A stretch of 64,000 nt of DNA, taken from NCBI RefSeq assembly GCF_001425485.1, contig NZ_LMQW01000034.1, positions 62,001-126,000 of the forward strand, given 5' to 3'. The DNA is from Aureimonas sp. Leaf427 (GTDB taxonomy: Bacteria; Pseudomonadota; Alphaproteobacteria; Rhizobiales; Rhizobiaceae). The position numbers and the translations under genes are program-made. How positions within the stretch are numbered: position 1 is the stretch's first letter; the number at the start of each line of letters is the position of its first letter. The notes below the pieces were generated by a model that did no database searches, was not told where the DNA came from, and saw only the letters and a program-made list of their open reading frames with translations. Positions 51,540 to 59,560 of the stretch are shown piece after piece.

Positions 51540-51566
51540 CGGCGGGGGGCACGAGCGCCCCCGCCG
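51540..51566 (-). promoter_or_regulatory. Intercistronic hairpin after ytfQ
   Basis: A 9-bp or longer GC-only stem (right arm CCCCCGCCG) lies 25 bp after the ytfQ stop codon in the 147-bp gap before ytfR. It has no T-run, so it likely stabilises the ytfQ message and does not stop transcription fully. Confidence 0.55.
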
Positions 51567-51591
51567 ATCGGACGGGATCAGCGATCCTTGA

Positions 51592-52554
51592 TCAGTAGCC
51601 GAGGCCCTTCTTGGCCTCGAACTCGGCCTCGGCCGTCCCGGGCAGGAGGAGCTTGGACTCCGTCTGGATGAACTTCGGCGGAACCGTGCCCTTGTCCTTG
51701 AAGGCGGCGAGGGCGTCGAAGGCGGGGCCGGCCATGTTCGGCGTCAGCTCGACGCTGGCATTGGACTCGCCGGCCATCTGGGCCTTGAAGATATCGGGCA
51801 CGCCGTCGATCGAGACGACCTTGATGTCGGTGCCGGGCTTCAGGCCCGCATCCTTGATGGCCTGGATGGCGCCGACGGCCATGTCGTCGTTGTGGGCGTA
51901 GACGGCGCAGATGTTCTTGCCGTTGTCCTCGGCCTTGATGAAGCTCTCCATCACTTCCTTGCCCTTGGCGCGGACGAAGTCGCCGGTCTGGCTGCGCGTG
52001 ATCTTGACGTTGTCGTGGCCCTTCAGAGCCTCCTCGAAGCCCTTCTTGCGGTTGATGGCGGGCGAGGAGCCGACCGTGCCCTGAAGCTCGACGACGTTGC
52101 AGGGCTTGTCGCCCACGTCCTTCACCAGCCAGTCGCCGGCGACCTTGCCCTCGTGGACCGTGTCGGAGCCGACGGCGGTCAGATAGAGGCTGTCGTCGGC
52201 GGTCTCGATCGTGCGGTCGAGCAGGATGACCGGGATCTCGGCCTCCTTGGCTTCCTTCAGGACGCTGTCCCAGCCGGTGGCGACGACGGGCGCCATGAAG
52301 ATCGCGTCGACATCCTGCGCGATGAAGGAGCGGAGCGCCTTGATCTGGTTCTCCTGCTTCTGCTGGGCGTCGGAGAACTTCAGCGTCACGCCGCGCTTTT
52401 CGGCTTCCTGCTTGGTGACGGTGGTCTCGGCGGCGCGCCAGCCGGACTCGGAGCCGATCTGCGAGAAGCCCACCGTCATGTCGGCGGCGAAGGCTGCGGT
52501 GCTCGTCAGCGACAGAGCGAAGATCGCGGCGGTGATGTGCTTGGCTTTCGACAT
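51592..52554 (-). CDS. ytfQ: Galactofuranose-binding periplasmic protein YtfQ
   Basis: A 320-residue binding protein with a signal peptide cleaved at AFAA. The mature start DMTVGFSQIGSESGWRAAET, followed by KQEAEKRGVTLKFSDAQQKQENQIKALR, is nearly the textbook YtfQ sequence, so the assignment is firm. E. coli YtfQ binds galactofuranose and galactopyranose. This importer is divergent from an FCD-type regulator, likely its repressor. The genome also encodes a UDP-galactopyranose mutase about 40 kb away, so uptake and synthesis of the same sugar coexist. Confidence 0.93.
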   Translation of the reverse strand: MSKAKHITAAIFALSLTSTAAFAADMTVGFSQIGSESGWRAAETTVTKQEAEKRGVTLKFSDAQQKQENQIKALRSFIAQDVDAIFMAPVVATGWDSVLKEAKEAEIPVILLDRTIETADDSLYLTAVGSDTVHEGKVAGDWLVKDVGDKPCNVVELQGTVGSSPAINRKKGFEEALKGHDNVKITRSQTGDFVRAKGKEVMESFIKAEDNGKNICAVYAHNDDMAVGAIQAIKDAGLKPGTDIKVVSIDGVPDIFKAQMAGESNASVELTPNMAGPAFDALAAFKDKGTVPPKFIQTESKLLLPGTAEAEFEAKKGLGY

Positions 52555-53007
52555 GAACGTCTATCCTCCCATGGGCTCGTCACATTCGTCGTGACCATTG
52601 CTCCCGAAGTCAGGCTTACCACGCCCTCGGGCGGCCTGAAAAGTGTGATGATATCGGATAAGTGTGATTTTTATTCTCGGCGGGGTTCGGCGCCCCGAGA
52701 TGTGCCGAGGGCTTCCGAGGGAGGCGTGGAGGGGAGGGCGTGAGTCGTTCCTCCGTCTGAGGATGCGTCCGCGTCCGTCGATGCAAACTGTGCCTTACGG
52801 CCTGCGCAGCGGCATTCGCGAGCTTCCATGCGAAGGCGGGCGGAGCGCTGCCGGGCACCATGCGCTTTTTCTCTCGACGATCTCAAGACGCTGGACGGCG
52901 CGAGCATCGGCGGATTACGGTGGAGGAGCCGTCGAGGCCGAAAGGGCTCGATGGCTGCATTCATATGACTAATTCCCCTTCACCGATCCGACACCGGAAC
53001 CGCGTTC
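52555..53007. promoter_or_regulatory. Divergent ytfQ / GntR control region with a 9-bp direct repeat
   Basis: About 450 bp between divergent genes. AAGTGTGAT occurs twice, at 52641-52649 and 52660-52668, a 19-bp spacing, within the least GC-rich stretch and about 90-100 bp upstream of ytfQ. Two copies on one helix face could be a regulator or promoter element. The rest (52690-52980) is GC-rich and unremarkable. Confidence 0.4.
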
Positions 53008-53796
53008 TTGCTTCAATCCGCCACGATCCGATTGCCTCTGGCGCAGAATCGCCTGCGCCTCGCGCAGCGACGGGCGAACACGCAGCACCAGAACGTGCTG
53101 CACCGGCTGGGCCTCAGCATCGTCAGCGGCGAGTTCGCCGAGAACGCGATCCTGCCCGGCGACGGCGAACTGCTCGCGCGCTTCGGCGTCTCGCGCACGG
53201 TCCTGCGCGAGGCGATGAAGACGCTCTCGGCCAAAGGCATGATCCATGCGCGGGCGCGCGTCGGAACGCGGGTTCTGGAGCGCCGGCACTGGAACTACTT
53301 CGACCCCGACATTCTCTACTGGCACGCCGAAACGGGGATCGACAAAAGCTTCCTCACCCATCTGGCCGAGATGCGCATGGCCTTCGAGCCGGAGGCGGCG
53401 GCGCTGGCGGCCCGGCGCCGGACAGACGCGCATGTGGCGGAGCTCTTCTCCTGGATCGGCAAGATGGAGACGGCGCAGTCCTCCGGCGGCGACTTCGTGG
53501 AGGCCGATCTCTCGTTCCACATCGCGATCGCGGAAGCCTCCGGCAATCCCCTGATGCGCTCGATGAGCGCGCTGATCGAGGTCGCCCTGGAGATCACCTT
53601 CCTCGTCTCCTCGCCCATTCCGAACACGGTGATGCACGCGCGGTCGGTCGCGCGCCACCGGGCCATCGCGGAGGCGATCGAGGCGCAGGACGACGACGCC
53701 GCCCGTGTCGCCATGCGCGCCGTCATCCGACAGGGTTCCAAGCGCGTCGACGCCGTCATCAAGGGCGCCGACGGCGACCACTGGATCAACGTCTGA
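53008..53796 (+). CDS. FCD-domain GntR-family regulator (likely repressor of the galactofuranose importer)
   Basis: About 262 residues from a TTG start. The winged helix is at residues about 25-95 (VLHRLGLSIVSGEFAENAIL, GELLARFGVSRTVLREAMKT). The FCD domain carries the metal/carboxylate site DLSFHIAIAEASGN and the ARHRAIAEAI histidine. The sequence resembles the DgoR/galactonate-type branch. The exact start is uncertain: the first clear domain residues begin 25 codons in and no ribosome-binding site was obvious. Divergent placement next to ytfQ suggests control of that importer. Confidence 0.8.
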   Translation: MLQSATIRLPLAQNRLRLAQRRANTQHQNVLHRLGLSIVSGEFAENAILPGDGELLARFGVSRTVLREAMKTLSAKGMIHARARVGTRVLERRHWNYFDPDILYWHAETGIDKSFLTHLAEMRMAFEPEAAALAARRRTDAHVAELFSWIGKMETAQSSGGDFVEADLSFHIAIAEASGNPLMRSMSALIEVALEITFLVSSPIPNTVMHARSVARHRAIAEAIEAQDDDAARVAMRAVIRQGSKRVDAVIKGADGDHWINV

Positions 53797-53929
53797 ACCG
53801 CGGCGGTTCGGCGGCCGGCTCGCTCTTCGGCCGGATCGAGTTTCTCCATGGTCCGGGCGGGTCCGGGCTGGCATAGCTGAGACACGGGAGCCGTGGACGG
53901 CTCCGTTCGGATGCGAGGGAGCTGGAAGC

Positions 53930-54631
53930 ATGACGCAGAAGATCGCCATCGTCACCGCGGGCGGAAGCGGAATGGGAGCCGCCGCCGCCCGTCGTCTCGC
54001 CGCGGACGGCTACAAGGTCGCGATCCTCTCCTCCTCCGGCAAGGGCGAGGCGCTGGCCGCCGAACTCGGCGGCCTCGGCATCACGGGATCGAACCAGTCG
54101 AACGACGACCTGAAGCGCCTCGTCGATGGAACGATGGAGCGCTGGGGCCGCATCGACGTCCTCGTCAACAGCGCCGGCCATGGCCCGCGAGCCGCGATCA
54201 CCGAGATCACGGACGAGCAATGGCACACGGGGCTCGACGTCTACCTGATGAACGTCATCCGCCCGACCCGTCTCGTCACGCCGATCATGCAGGCGCAGAA
54301 GGGCGGCGCCATCGTCAACGTCTCCACCGCCTGGACCTTCGAGCCGAGCGCGATGTTTCCGACGTCGGGCGTGTTCCGGGCGGGGCTGGCGGCCTACACC
54401 AAGATCTTCGCCGACACCTACGGCGCCGAAGGCATCCGCATGAACAACGTGCTGCCCGGCTGGATCGACAGCCTGCCCGGCACGGAAGAGCGCCGGGCGA
54501 GCGTGCCGATGGGCCGCTATGGCCGGGCCGACGAGATCGCCGCGACGATCGCCTTCCTCGCTTCGGAAGGCGCGGGCTACATCACCGGCCAGAATCTGCG
54601 CGTCGACGGCGGCGTGACGCGCTCGGTGTGA
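53930..54631 (+). CDS. Short-chain dehydrogenase-like protein lacking the catalytic Tyr and Lys
   Basis: A 233-residue SDR fold: dinucleotide motif TAGGSGMG (second Gly of TGxxxGxG is Ala), VNSAGHG, GGAIVNVSTA, and a normal C-terminus (GYITGQNLRVDGG). The active-site YxxxK reads SGVFR in MFPTSGVFRAGLAAYTK, so Tyr and Lys are Ser and Arg. The family Ser is probably Thr. Such proteins may bind NAD(P) but should not work by the usual mechanism. It sits downstream of the regulator, with its own ribosome-binding site, and may belong to the same regulon. Confidence 0.8.
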   Translation: MTQKIAIVTAGGSGMGAAAARRLAADGYKVAILSSSGKGEALAAELGGLGITGSNQSNDDLKRLVDGTMERWGRIDVLVNSAGHGPRAAITEITDEQWHTGLDVYLMNVIRPTRLVTPIMQAQKGGAIVNVSTAWTFEPSAMFPTSGVFRAGLAAYTKIFADTYGAEGIRMNNVLPGWIDSLPGTEERRASVPMGRYGRADEIAATIAFLASEGAGYITGQNLRVDGGVTRSV

Positions 54632-54665
54632 CGAGCGAAGCCGCGTAGAGCTGGCGCCTGAAAGA

Positions 54666-54707
54666 CGAGCGTGCCGTCGTGGGCCGAAGGGCGCGACGGC
54701 ACGCTCG
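54666..54707. terminator. Bidirectional terminator between two convergent genes
   Basis: A perfect 14-bp stem (arms beginning CGAGCGTGCCGTC and its complement) with a 14-nt loop lies 35 bp after the SDR stop codon and 9 bp before the end of the convergent oxidoreductase gene. It is the most stable hairpin in this part of the window. Confidence 0.75.
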
Positions 54708-54715
54708 ATGGTCGT

Positions 54716-55729
54716 TCAGAAGCCTTCGAGAACGATCTTGCCCTTCGTCCGGCCGCTTTCCGACATTTCGTGAGCGGTTCTCAGATGGGCGGCGTCGATC
54801 GGGCTCAGCGTTTCCGTCACGGTCGTTCGGATGCGGCCTTCGTCGACGAGCCTGGCGACCTCGGCGAGGAGCTTGCCCTGCTCGTCCATATCCGGCGTCT
54901 GGAAGATCGACCGGGTGAACATCAGCTCCCAATGGGTCGAGACGGCCTTCCGCTTGAAGGCGCTGACGTCGAGCGTGGCGGGATCATCGATCAGGCCGAA
55001 GCGGCCCTGGGGCGCGATAAGCTCGGCGATCTCCGGCAGATGGCGATGCGTCTCCGTGGTGGAAAAGACGAAGGCCGGCGCGCCGATCCCGAGCGCCGCG
55101 ACCTGCTCGGCCAGCGGCCGGCTGTGGTCCACGACGTGATGCGCGCCGAGTTCCTTCACCCAGGCCTGCGTCTCCGGGCGGGAAGCGGTGGCGATGACGG
55201 TGAGGTCGGTCAGCGCGCGGACGAGCTGGATCGCGATGGAGCCGACGCCGCCGGCGCCGCCGACGACGAGGATCGCGTTGGCCGCGCCCGGAACGGGTTT
55301 GCGGATGTCGAGACGATCGAAGAGCATCTCCCAGGCCGTGATCGCCGTCAGCGGCAGGGCCGCCGCCTGCGCGTTCGACAGCGTCCGGGGCTTGGGGCCG
55401 ACGATGCGCTCGTCGACGAGATGGAACTCGCTGTTGGCGCCGGGGCGGGTGATCGAGCCGGCGTAGAAGACCTGGTCGCCCGGCTTGAAGCCCGCGACGG
55501 CCTCGCCGATCTCGACGACCGTTCCGACGGCATCCCAGCCCAGCACCTTCCACTCGCCCTCCGGCGGCGTCGCGCTCTTGCGAACCTTGGTGTCGACGGG
55601 ATTGACCGAGATGGCCTCGACGGAGACGAGGAGATCGCGTCCGCCGGCGCTCGGACGCGGCAGTTCGATGTCCTCCAGAGCGTCCGCACGATCGATCGCG
55701 CCGGGGGTCTTGTAGCCGATGGCCTTCAT
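54716..55729 (-). CDS. Zinc-free medium-chain oxidoreductase (quinone oxidoreductase family)
   Basis: A 337-residue NADPH-dependent enzyme of the QOR/ZADH family: SVNPVDTKVRKS, VLGWDAVGTVVEIGE, and the GGAGGVGSIAIQL nucleotide-binding motif. The usual GHE zinc motif reads GWD, as in quinone-oxidoreductase branches. Substrates are typically quinones or activated alkenes. It is divergent from an HxlR regulator by about 110 bp, a pairing well known for redox-responsive quinone reductases (QorR/Qor2, YodB/AzoR type). The stop is close to a bidirectional terminator. Confidence 0.88.
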   Translation of the reverse strand: MKAIGYKTPGAIDRADALEDIELPRPSAGGRDLLVSVEAISVNPVDTKVRKSATPPEGEWKVLGWDAVGTVVEIGEAVAGFKPGDQVFYAGSITRPGANSEFHLVDERIVGPKPRTLSNAQAAALPLTAITAWEMLFDRLDIRKPVPGAANAILVVGGAGGVGSIAIQLVRALTDLTVIATASRPETQAWVKELGAHHVVDHSRPLAEQVAALGIGAPAFVFSTTETHRHLPEIAELIAPQGRFGLIDDPATLDVSAFKRKAVSTHWELMFTRSIFQTPDMDEQGKLLAEVARLVDEGRIRTTVTETLSPIDAAHLRTAHEMSESGRTKGKIVLEGF

Positions 55730-55818
55730 GGACTTCGCTCCTTCAACAGGGATCGTTGATCGCGTCGCTATCTGGTCCTATCCTCGCTGCACGGCAATAC
55801 GCACAAAATCAGCTTATA

Positions 55819-55834
55819 GTACCCAAAAGGATAC
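55819..55834. promoter_or_regulatory. Candidate HxlR operator
   Basis: GTACCCAAAAGGATAC is an imperfect palindrome: GTACCC and the complement GTATCC differ at one position, with a 4-bp spacer. It ends 4 bp before the HxlR start codon, in the divergent control region, and fits the idea of autoregulation plus control of the oxidoreductase gene. Confidence 0.45.
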
Positions 55835-55838
55835 CGTG

Positions 55839-56252
55839 ATGGCCAAGGCCCGGTTCTCGCGTTTCGACTGCAGCCCCGGTTGCGCGGTGGAGGCGGCGGT
55901 CGGGCTCATCGACGGCAAGTGGAAGTCGGTCATCCTCTTCCATCTCCTCTCGGGCACGCTGCGCTTCGGCGAGCTTCGCCGGCATCTGGCCAACGTCACC
56001 CCGCGCATGCTGACGAACCAGCTGCGCGAGCTGGAGGAGGACGGCATCGTGGAGCGCAAGGTCTACGCGCAGGTGCCGCCGAAGGTGGAATACAGCCTCT
56101 CGCCCCTCGGCCGCAGCATGGAGCCGATCCTTCTCGCCCTGAAGGACTGGGGCGATGCCCATCTCGGCCTCTACGGCAAGCCGAGCGCCGGCGACGATCC
56201 CGCTGTCGATGCGAGCGCGGCCGTATCGCACGAAGCCTTGCCTGCCAGCTGA
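55839..56252 (+). CDS. HxlR-family redox-type transcriptional regulator
   Basis: A 137-residue winged-helix protein of the HxlR family: AVGLIDGKWKSVILFHLLSG, then RFGELRRHLANVTPRMLTNQ and QVPPKVEYSLSPLGRSM. Two Cys are near the N-terminus (Cys11 and Cys15 in FDCSPGC); the second is in the position that senses oxidants or quinones in YodB/HypR-type members. It is divergent from a quinone-oxidoreductase-like gene. The start ATG was chosen over the longer open frame because the operator and ribosome-binding region lie just ahead of it. Confidence 0.88.
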   Translation: MAKARFSRFDCSPGCAVEAAVGLIDGKWKSVILFHLLSGTLRFGELRRHLANVTPRMLTNQLRELEEDGIVERKVYAQVPPKVEYSLSPLGRSMEPILLALKDWGDAHLGLYGKPSAGDDPAVDASAAVSHEALPAS

Positions 56253-56433
56253 GACTCGCTGCGGGTGGCAGCTCGTCGTGCATGTGCCGAACCTTGGGAC
56301 ATCCGCTTGTCCGCTTGTCGAGACGGGGCTCGCGCTTCCGTAACGGCCGCGCATCGGACCTAAAGAAACAACGCTCCTCACATTATTGAGGGCAGAACCA
56401 TTGCAACGGCGGGACGATCCGGCTATTTGGTTT

Positions 56434-56454
56434 AGCACTCAAACATTGAGTGCT
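56434..56454. promoter_or_regulatory. Perfect 21-bp palindrome upstream of the SDR gene, likely operator
   Basis: The half-site AGCACTCAA is followed by ACA and then its exact complement. It ends 16 bp before the SDR start codon, where it would overlap the promoter or ribosome-binding region. No TetR/MarR/HxlR gene lies beside it except the upstream HxlR, so the binding protein is unknown. Confidence 0.65.
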
Positions 56455-56470
56455 CATCTGGAGTCTGATC

Positions 56471-57271
56471 ATGTCAGTTCAAACGTCTCTCGGCGTCGCC
56501 GTCGTCACCGGAGCATCCGCCGGCATCGGTGCGGTCTATGCCGATCGCCTTGCCAAGCGGGGCTACGACCTCGTGCTCGTCGCCCGCCGGGGCGACCGTC
56601 TGAAGACGCTTGCCGAGACGATCTCGCAGGCGCACGGCCGGACGGTCGAGACCGTGGCGGCGGATCTGTCCGACGAGGCGGACCTTGCCCGGGTCGAGGC
56701 GCTTCTCTCCGCGCGCAGCGACATCACCGTGCTCGTGAACAATGCCGGGCTCGCGCGCCTTGCGCCTCTCACAACGGCTCCGGCGGCGGATTCGCTGGCG
56801 CAGATCGCGCTCAACATCACGGCGCTGACGCGGCTGACCCAGGCCGTTCTGCCCGGCTTCGTCGAGCGCCGCGCCGGCACGCTCATCAACATCGCCTCGG
56901 TCATGGCCTTTCACGCCATGCCGATCAGCGCCGTCTACAGCGGTTCGAAGGCCTTCGTCCTCACCTTCACGCGCGGGTTGCAGGCCGAGCTCGCCGAGAC
57001 GGGCATCCGCGTGCAGGCCGTCCTGCCCGCCGCCACGGCGTCCGAAATCTGGGACTTGTCCGGCGTACCGCTGGCCGCGCTCGAGGTGGGCACGGTGATG
57101 ACGACGGACCATCTCGTCGACGCGGCGCTCGCGGGTCTCGATCAGGGCGAACTCGTGACCTTGGCCTCCGTCGCCGACGCGACGCTCTGGGACGCCTACG
57201 ACGCCGCCCGCACGAACCTCTTCGCGGCCTCGCAGACCAGCAAGCCGGCGCCGCGATACGTCGCCGCCTGA
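56471..57271 (+). CDS. Short-chain dehydrogenase with a complete active site
   Basis: A 266-residue SDR: TGASAGIG nucleotide motif, NNAGLARLAPL, the catalytic Ser in NIASVMAFHAM and YSGSK for Tyr/Lys. It ends in a longer, Ala-rich tail than most SDRs (ARTNLFAASQTSKPAPRYVA). The substrate is not identifiable. It is monocistronic, under a strong palindrome upstream and a strong terminator downstream. That suggests a tightly switched function, for example detoxifying a specific aldehyde or ketone. Confidence 0.88.
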   Translation: MSVQTSLGVAVVTGASAGIGAVYADRLAKRGYDLVLVARRGDRLKTLAETISQAHGRTVETVAADLSDEADLARVEALLSARSDITVLVNNAGLARLAPLTTAPAADSLAQIALNITALTRLTQAVLPGFVERRAGTLINIASVMAFHAMPISAVYSGSKAFVLTFTRGLQAELAETGIRVQAVLPAATASEIWDLSGVPLAALEVGTVMTTDHLVDAALAGLDQGELVTLASVADATLWDAYDAARTNLFAASQTSKPAPRYVAA

Positions 57272-57278
57272 TGCCGGG

Positions 57279-57310
57279 ATGCCCGCTCGTTCGCGAGCGG
57301 GCATTTCGTT
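57279..57310 (+). terminator. Rho-independent terminator after the SDR gene
   Basis: A perfect 11-bp stem (ATGCCCGCTCG) capped by a TTCG tetraloop and followed by TTTCGTTTCG begins 8 bp after the stop codon. The UUCG loop makes this a very stable hairpin. Confidence 0.85.
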
Positions 57311-57763
57311 TCGCGGCTGTCCCCTCTACCCACCCATGGGTTCACGAAACCGTGATCCTCGATACCGTCGGCCTTACCGATTGTTGATCCGCCTTTTGCC
57401 GCGTCGATCCTCTCGCCGGAAGCGCCTGCAGACAGAACGACGACTCCGCTGCAAATCCTGGGGCTAAGGCTCCGACAGGGCACTGCGAGCGCACTCGTCG
57501 ACGCGCTGTCCCCCGCTGGCCCGCCGGCTGATCTGCCTTGCCGGATACCGTTCCCGCCGAAGCATGGGACAGACCCCCTCGCCGAAACGCTCACTCGCCT
57601 ATAGGGAGACGGGCGGCGGCGTTCGAAGCGCGGGATGCTCTCCGGCTCCCACGATTCTTCTCGCTTTCAGGAGGCCGTTTCGGTCGACGCGCGGTCGTGG
57701 CTTCCTAGGTTAAGGCCCACTCGACGTTCCGACCCCCGCTTCGAACGAGGATCGCCACAGATC
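57311..57763. other. Intergenic region before the cytochrome oxidase operon
   Basis: About 450 bp. No convincing gene, repeat or riboswitch was recognised, although the length would allow a leader RNA. It should contain the promoter of the ctaG-coxB-coxA operon. Confidence 0.45.
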
Positions 57764-58528
57764 ATGCCGCAGACCCTCGTGCCCTATTGCGGCGAACCGC
57801 CGACGCCGGCCGGCCTCGCGGGCGCCTGGAACCTCGATCCGTGGCTGATCGGCGCGCTCGCGCTCTCGGCCCTTCTCCTCGTGCATCTGCGGACCTTGCC
57901 GCAGGACGGAGCCCGGCGCGCGCGGTGGTATGGCCTCGCGCTCGTCGTCCTCTTCGCGGCTTTCGTGTCGCCGCTCTGCGCCTTGTCCTCCGCGCTGTTT
58001 TCGGCACGCGTCGCGCATCACCTGCTGCTGATCTCGGTGGCGGCCCCGCTTCTGGCGCTGGCCTTTCCCGTCCTGCGGGCGACGTCGGGCTCCCGGCTGC
58101 CGCCGCTCGTTCTCATCCACATTGCGACGGTCTGGTTCTGGCATGCGCCGGCCCCCTATGCGGCGGCGCTTTCGAGCGATGCGCTCTACTGGTCGATGGA
58201 GGCGACGCTTCTGGGAACTGCGACGCTCGTCTGGCGCGATCTCGCCTCCGCCCGGACGCCGCCGCTGCGGGCCTGTCTGGCGCATCTCGGCATCATCGTG
58301 GCGATGGGCCTTCTCGGCGCGCTCATCACCTTCGCGCCGGTCCCGCTCTACGCCTACCACGTCCCGACGACGGAGGCCTTCGGGCTGACGGCGCTGGAGG
58401 ACCAGCAACTGGCCGGGCTCCTCATGTGGGTTCCGGCGATCCTTCCCAATCTCGTCGCCGCCCTCATGCGCCTTCGCGAGATCGTGGACGGCGGCGCGCT
58501 TTCCGAGCCGGCGACCGAGCGCTCATGA
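57764..58528 (+). CDS. ctaG: Cytochrome c oxidase assembly protein CtaG (caa3_CtaG family)
   Basis: A 254-residue integral membrane protein with about 6-7 spans. It has the family signatures NLDPWLIGALALSALLLVHL and LFSARVAHHLLLISVAAPLLAL, with conserved His-rich segments (HIATVWFWHAPAPYAAAL), and helps insert copper into subunit I. The frame is open upstream, but the ATG MPQTLVPYCG is the natural start. It heads the oxidase gene group and overlaps the next gene by 4 bp (ATGA). Confidence 0.85.
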   Translation: MPQTLVPYCGEPPTPAGLAGAWNLDPWLIGALALSALLLVHLRTLPQDGARRARWYGLALVVLFAAFVSPLCALSSALFSARVAHHLLLISVAAPLLALAFPVLRATSGSRLPPLVLIHIATVWFWHAPAPYAAALSSDALYWSMEATLLGTATLVWRDLASARTPPLRACLAHLGIIVAMGLLGALITFAPVPLYAYHVPTTEAFGLTALEDQQLAGLLMWVPAILPNLVAALMRLREIVDGGALSEPATERS

Positions 58529-59031
58529 TCACCGTCTGGCTGAAGCTTCTCCACGTCACGTCGCTGGCCATCTGGGCCGGCGGCATTCTTCTGATGCCGA
58601 TTCTTCTCGGCCAGCGGCAGGCGGCGGGCGAGGGCGCGTCGCTGCACCGGCTCCATGCCTTCACGCGCTTTGCCTATATCACGGTGATCTCGCCGGCCGC
58701 CTTCCTCGCCATCGGCTCGGGCACGGCGCTGATCCTCGTGCGCGAGATTTATGTGCCCTGGTTCGCCGTGAAGCTCGTCTTCGTCGGCATCCTCGTCGCG
58801 CTCCATGTCTGGATCGGGCTGCTCGTGCTCTCGATCTTCGACGAGGGCGGACGCTTCGCACGCTGGCGCGTCTATGCAGGCGTCGGAGCGCTCTCGGCGG
58901 TGATGCTCTCGATCTTCTACGTCGTGCTCGCCAAACCGGACATTCCGCTCGACATTCTGCCGGGCTTTCTCTTCCAGCCCGGCGGTCTCAGGACCTTCGC
59001 CGCCGACGTCATTCCTGGTCTGACACCATGA
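58525..59031 (+). CDS. CopD-like small membrane protein of the oxidase operon
   Basis: A 168-residue protein with four hydrophobic spans. The first reads KLLHVTSLAIWAGGILLMPI, with a conserved His. It resembles the CopD/YncB-type four-helix copper-associated membrane proteins. It overlaps ctaG by 4 bp, so it probably works in oxidase copper or heme delivery. Its last 23 bases overlap the convergent DUF2231 gene. Confidence 0.72.
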   Translation: MITVWLKLLHVTSLAIWAGGILLMPILLGQRQAAGEGASLHRLHAFTRFAYITVISPAAFLAIGSGTALILVREIYVPWFAVKLVFVGILVALHVWIGLLVLSIFDEGGRFARWRVYAGVGALSAVMLSIFYVVLAKPDIPLDILPGFLFQPGGLRTFAADVIPGLTP

Positions 59032-59509
59032 TGCCGACGCCATGATGCAGGATCAGCTTTCCGCCGTGCCAGCCCGCGAGCCCCGTGAAGATCGCGCCGA
59101 GAACCGAGAGACCGAGACCGAGCGGCAGCACGGAGGCGGGATCGGCGAGGCGCAGCAGCCAGTTCATGCCGCAGATGGAGATGAACATCATGGCCGCGAT
59201 CGCATGCGTCCAGCTGGCGGCGCGCGAGCGGATGCCGGGAACGAGCAGAAGCTCGGCGGTTCCGACAAGGCCCGCCGCAACGCCGAAGGCGAAGGCGAAG
59301 CCGGCCGACCAGAGGCCGGCGCGCAGCCAGAACTCGTCGGCGCTCCACCAGTAGAAGACGTCGGCGCCGAGCGTCGCGATGGCGAGGGCGATCGGGAAAT
59401 GCACGGCCATGGCATGGATGGGATGGCCGGCGATCGCGACCGCCGAACTCACGTCCTTTTCGGCGACCTTGCGGATCACCGGGCTCGGGTCGGACGTCGT
59501 CTTGCTCAT
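59009..59509 (-). CDS. DUF2231-family membrane protein
   Basis: A 166-residue protein with a predicted four-span layout: HPIHAMAVHFPIALAIATLG (typical DUF2231 opening), AGLWSAGFAFAFGVAAGLVG, SWTHAIAAMMFISICGMNWL and a final span. It runs opposite to the oxidase genes between the CopD-like gene and coxB, and overlaps the former at the 3' ends by 23 bp. Proteins of this family often accompany cytochrome c or oxidase genes, but no function is established. Confidence 0.75.
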   Translation of the reverse strand: MSKTTSDPSPVIRKVAEKDVSSAVAIAGHPIHAMAVHFPIALAIATLGADVFYWWSADEFWLRAGLWSAGFAFAFGVAAGLVGTAELLLVPGIRSRAASWTHAIAAMMFISICGMNWLLRLADPASVLPLGLGLSVLGAIFTGLAGWHGGKLILHHGVGIMVSDQE

Positions 59510-59560
59510 GCTTGCTCCGGTTCAAAGCTCGGGCGCGTCGGCGTCGCCCTTCTCGTTCCC

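Noticed and set aside
57311-57763. Possible riboswitch ahead of the oxidase operon
   Set aside because: Length would allow it, but I could not see a B12, glycine, TPP or other conserved box.
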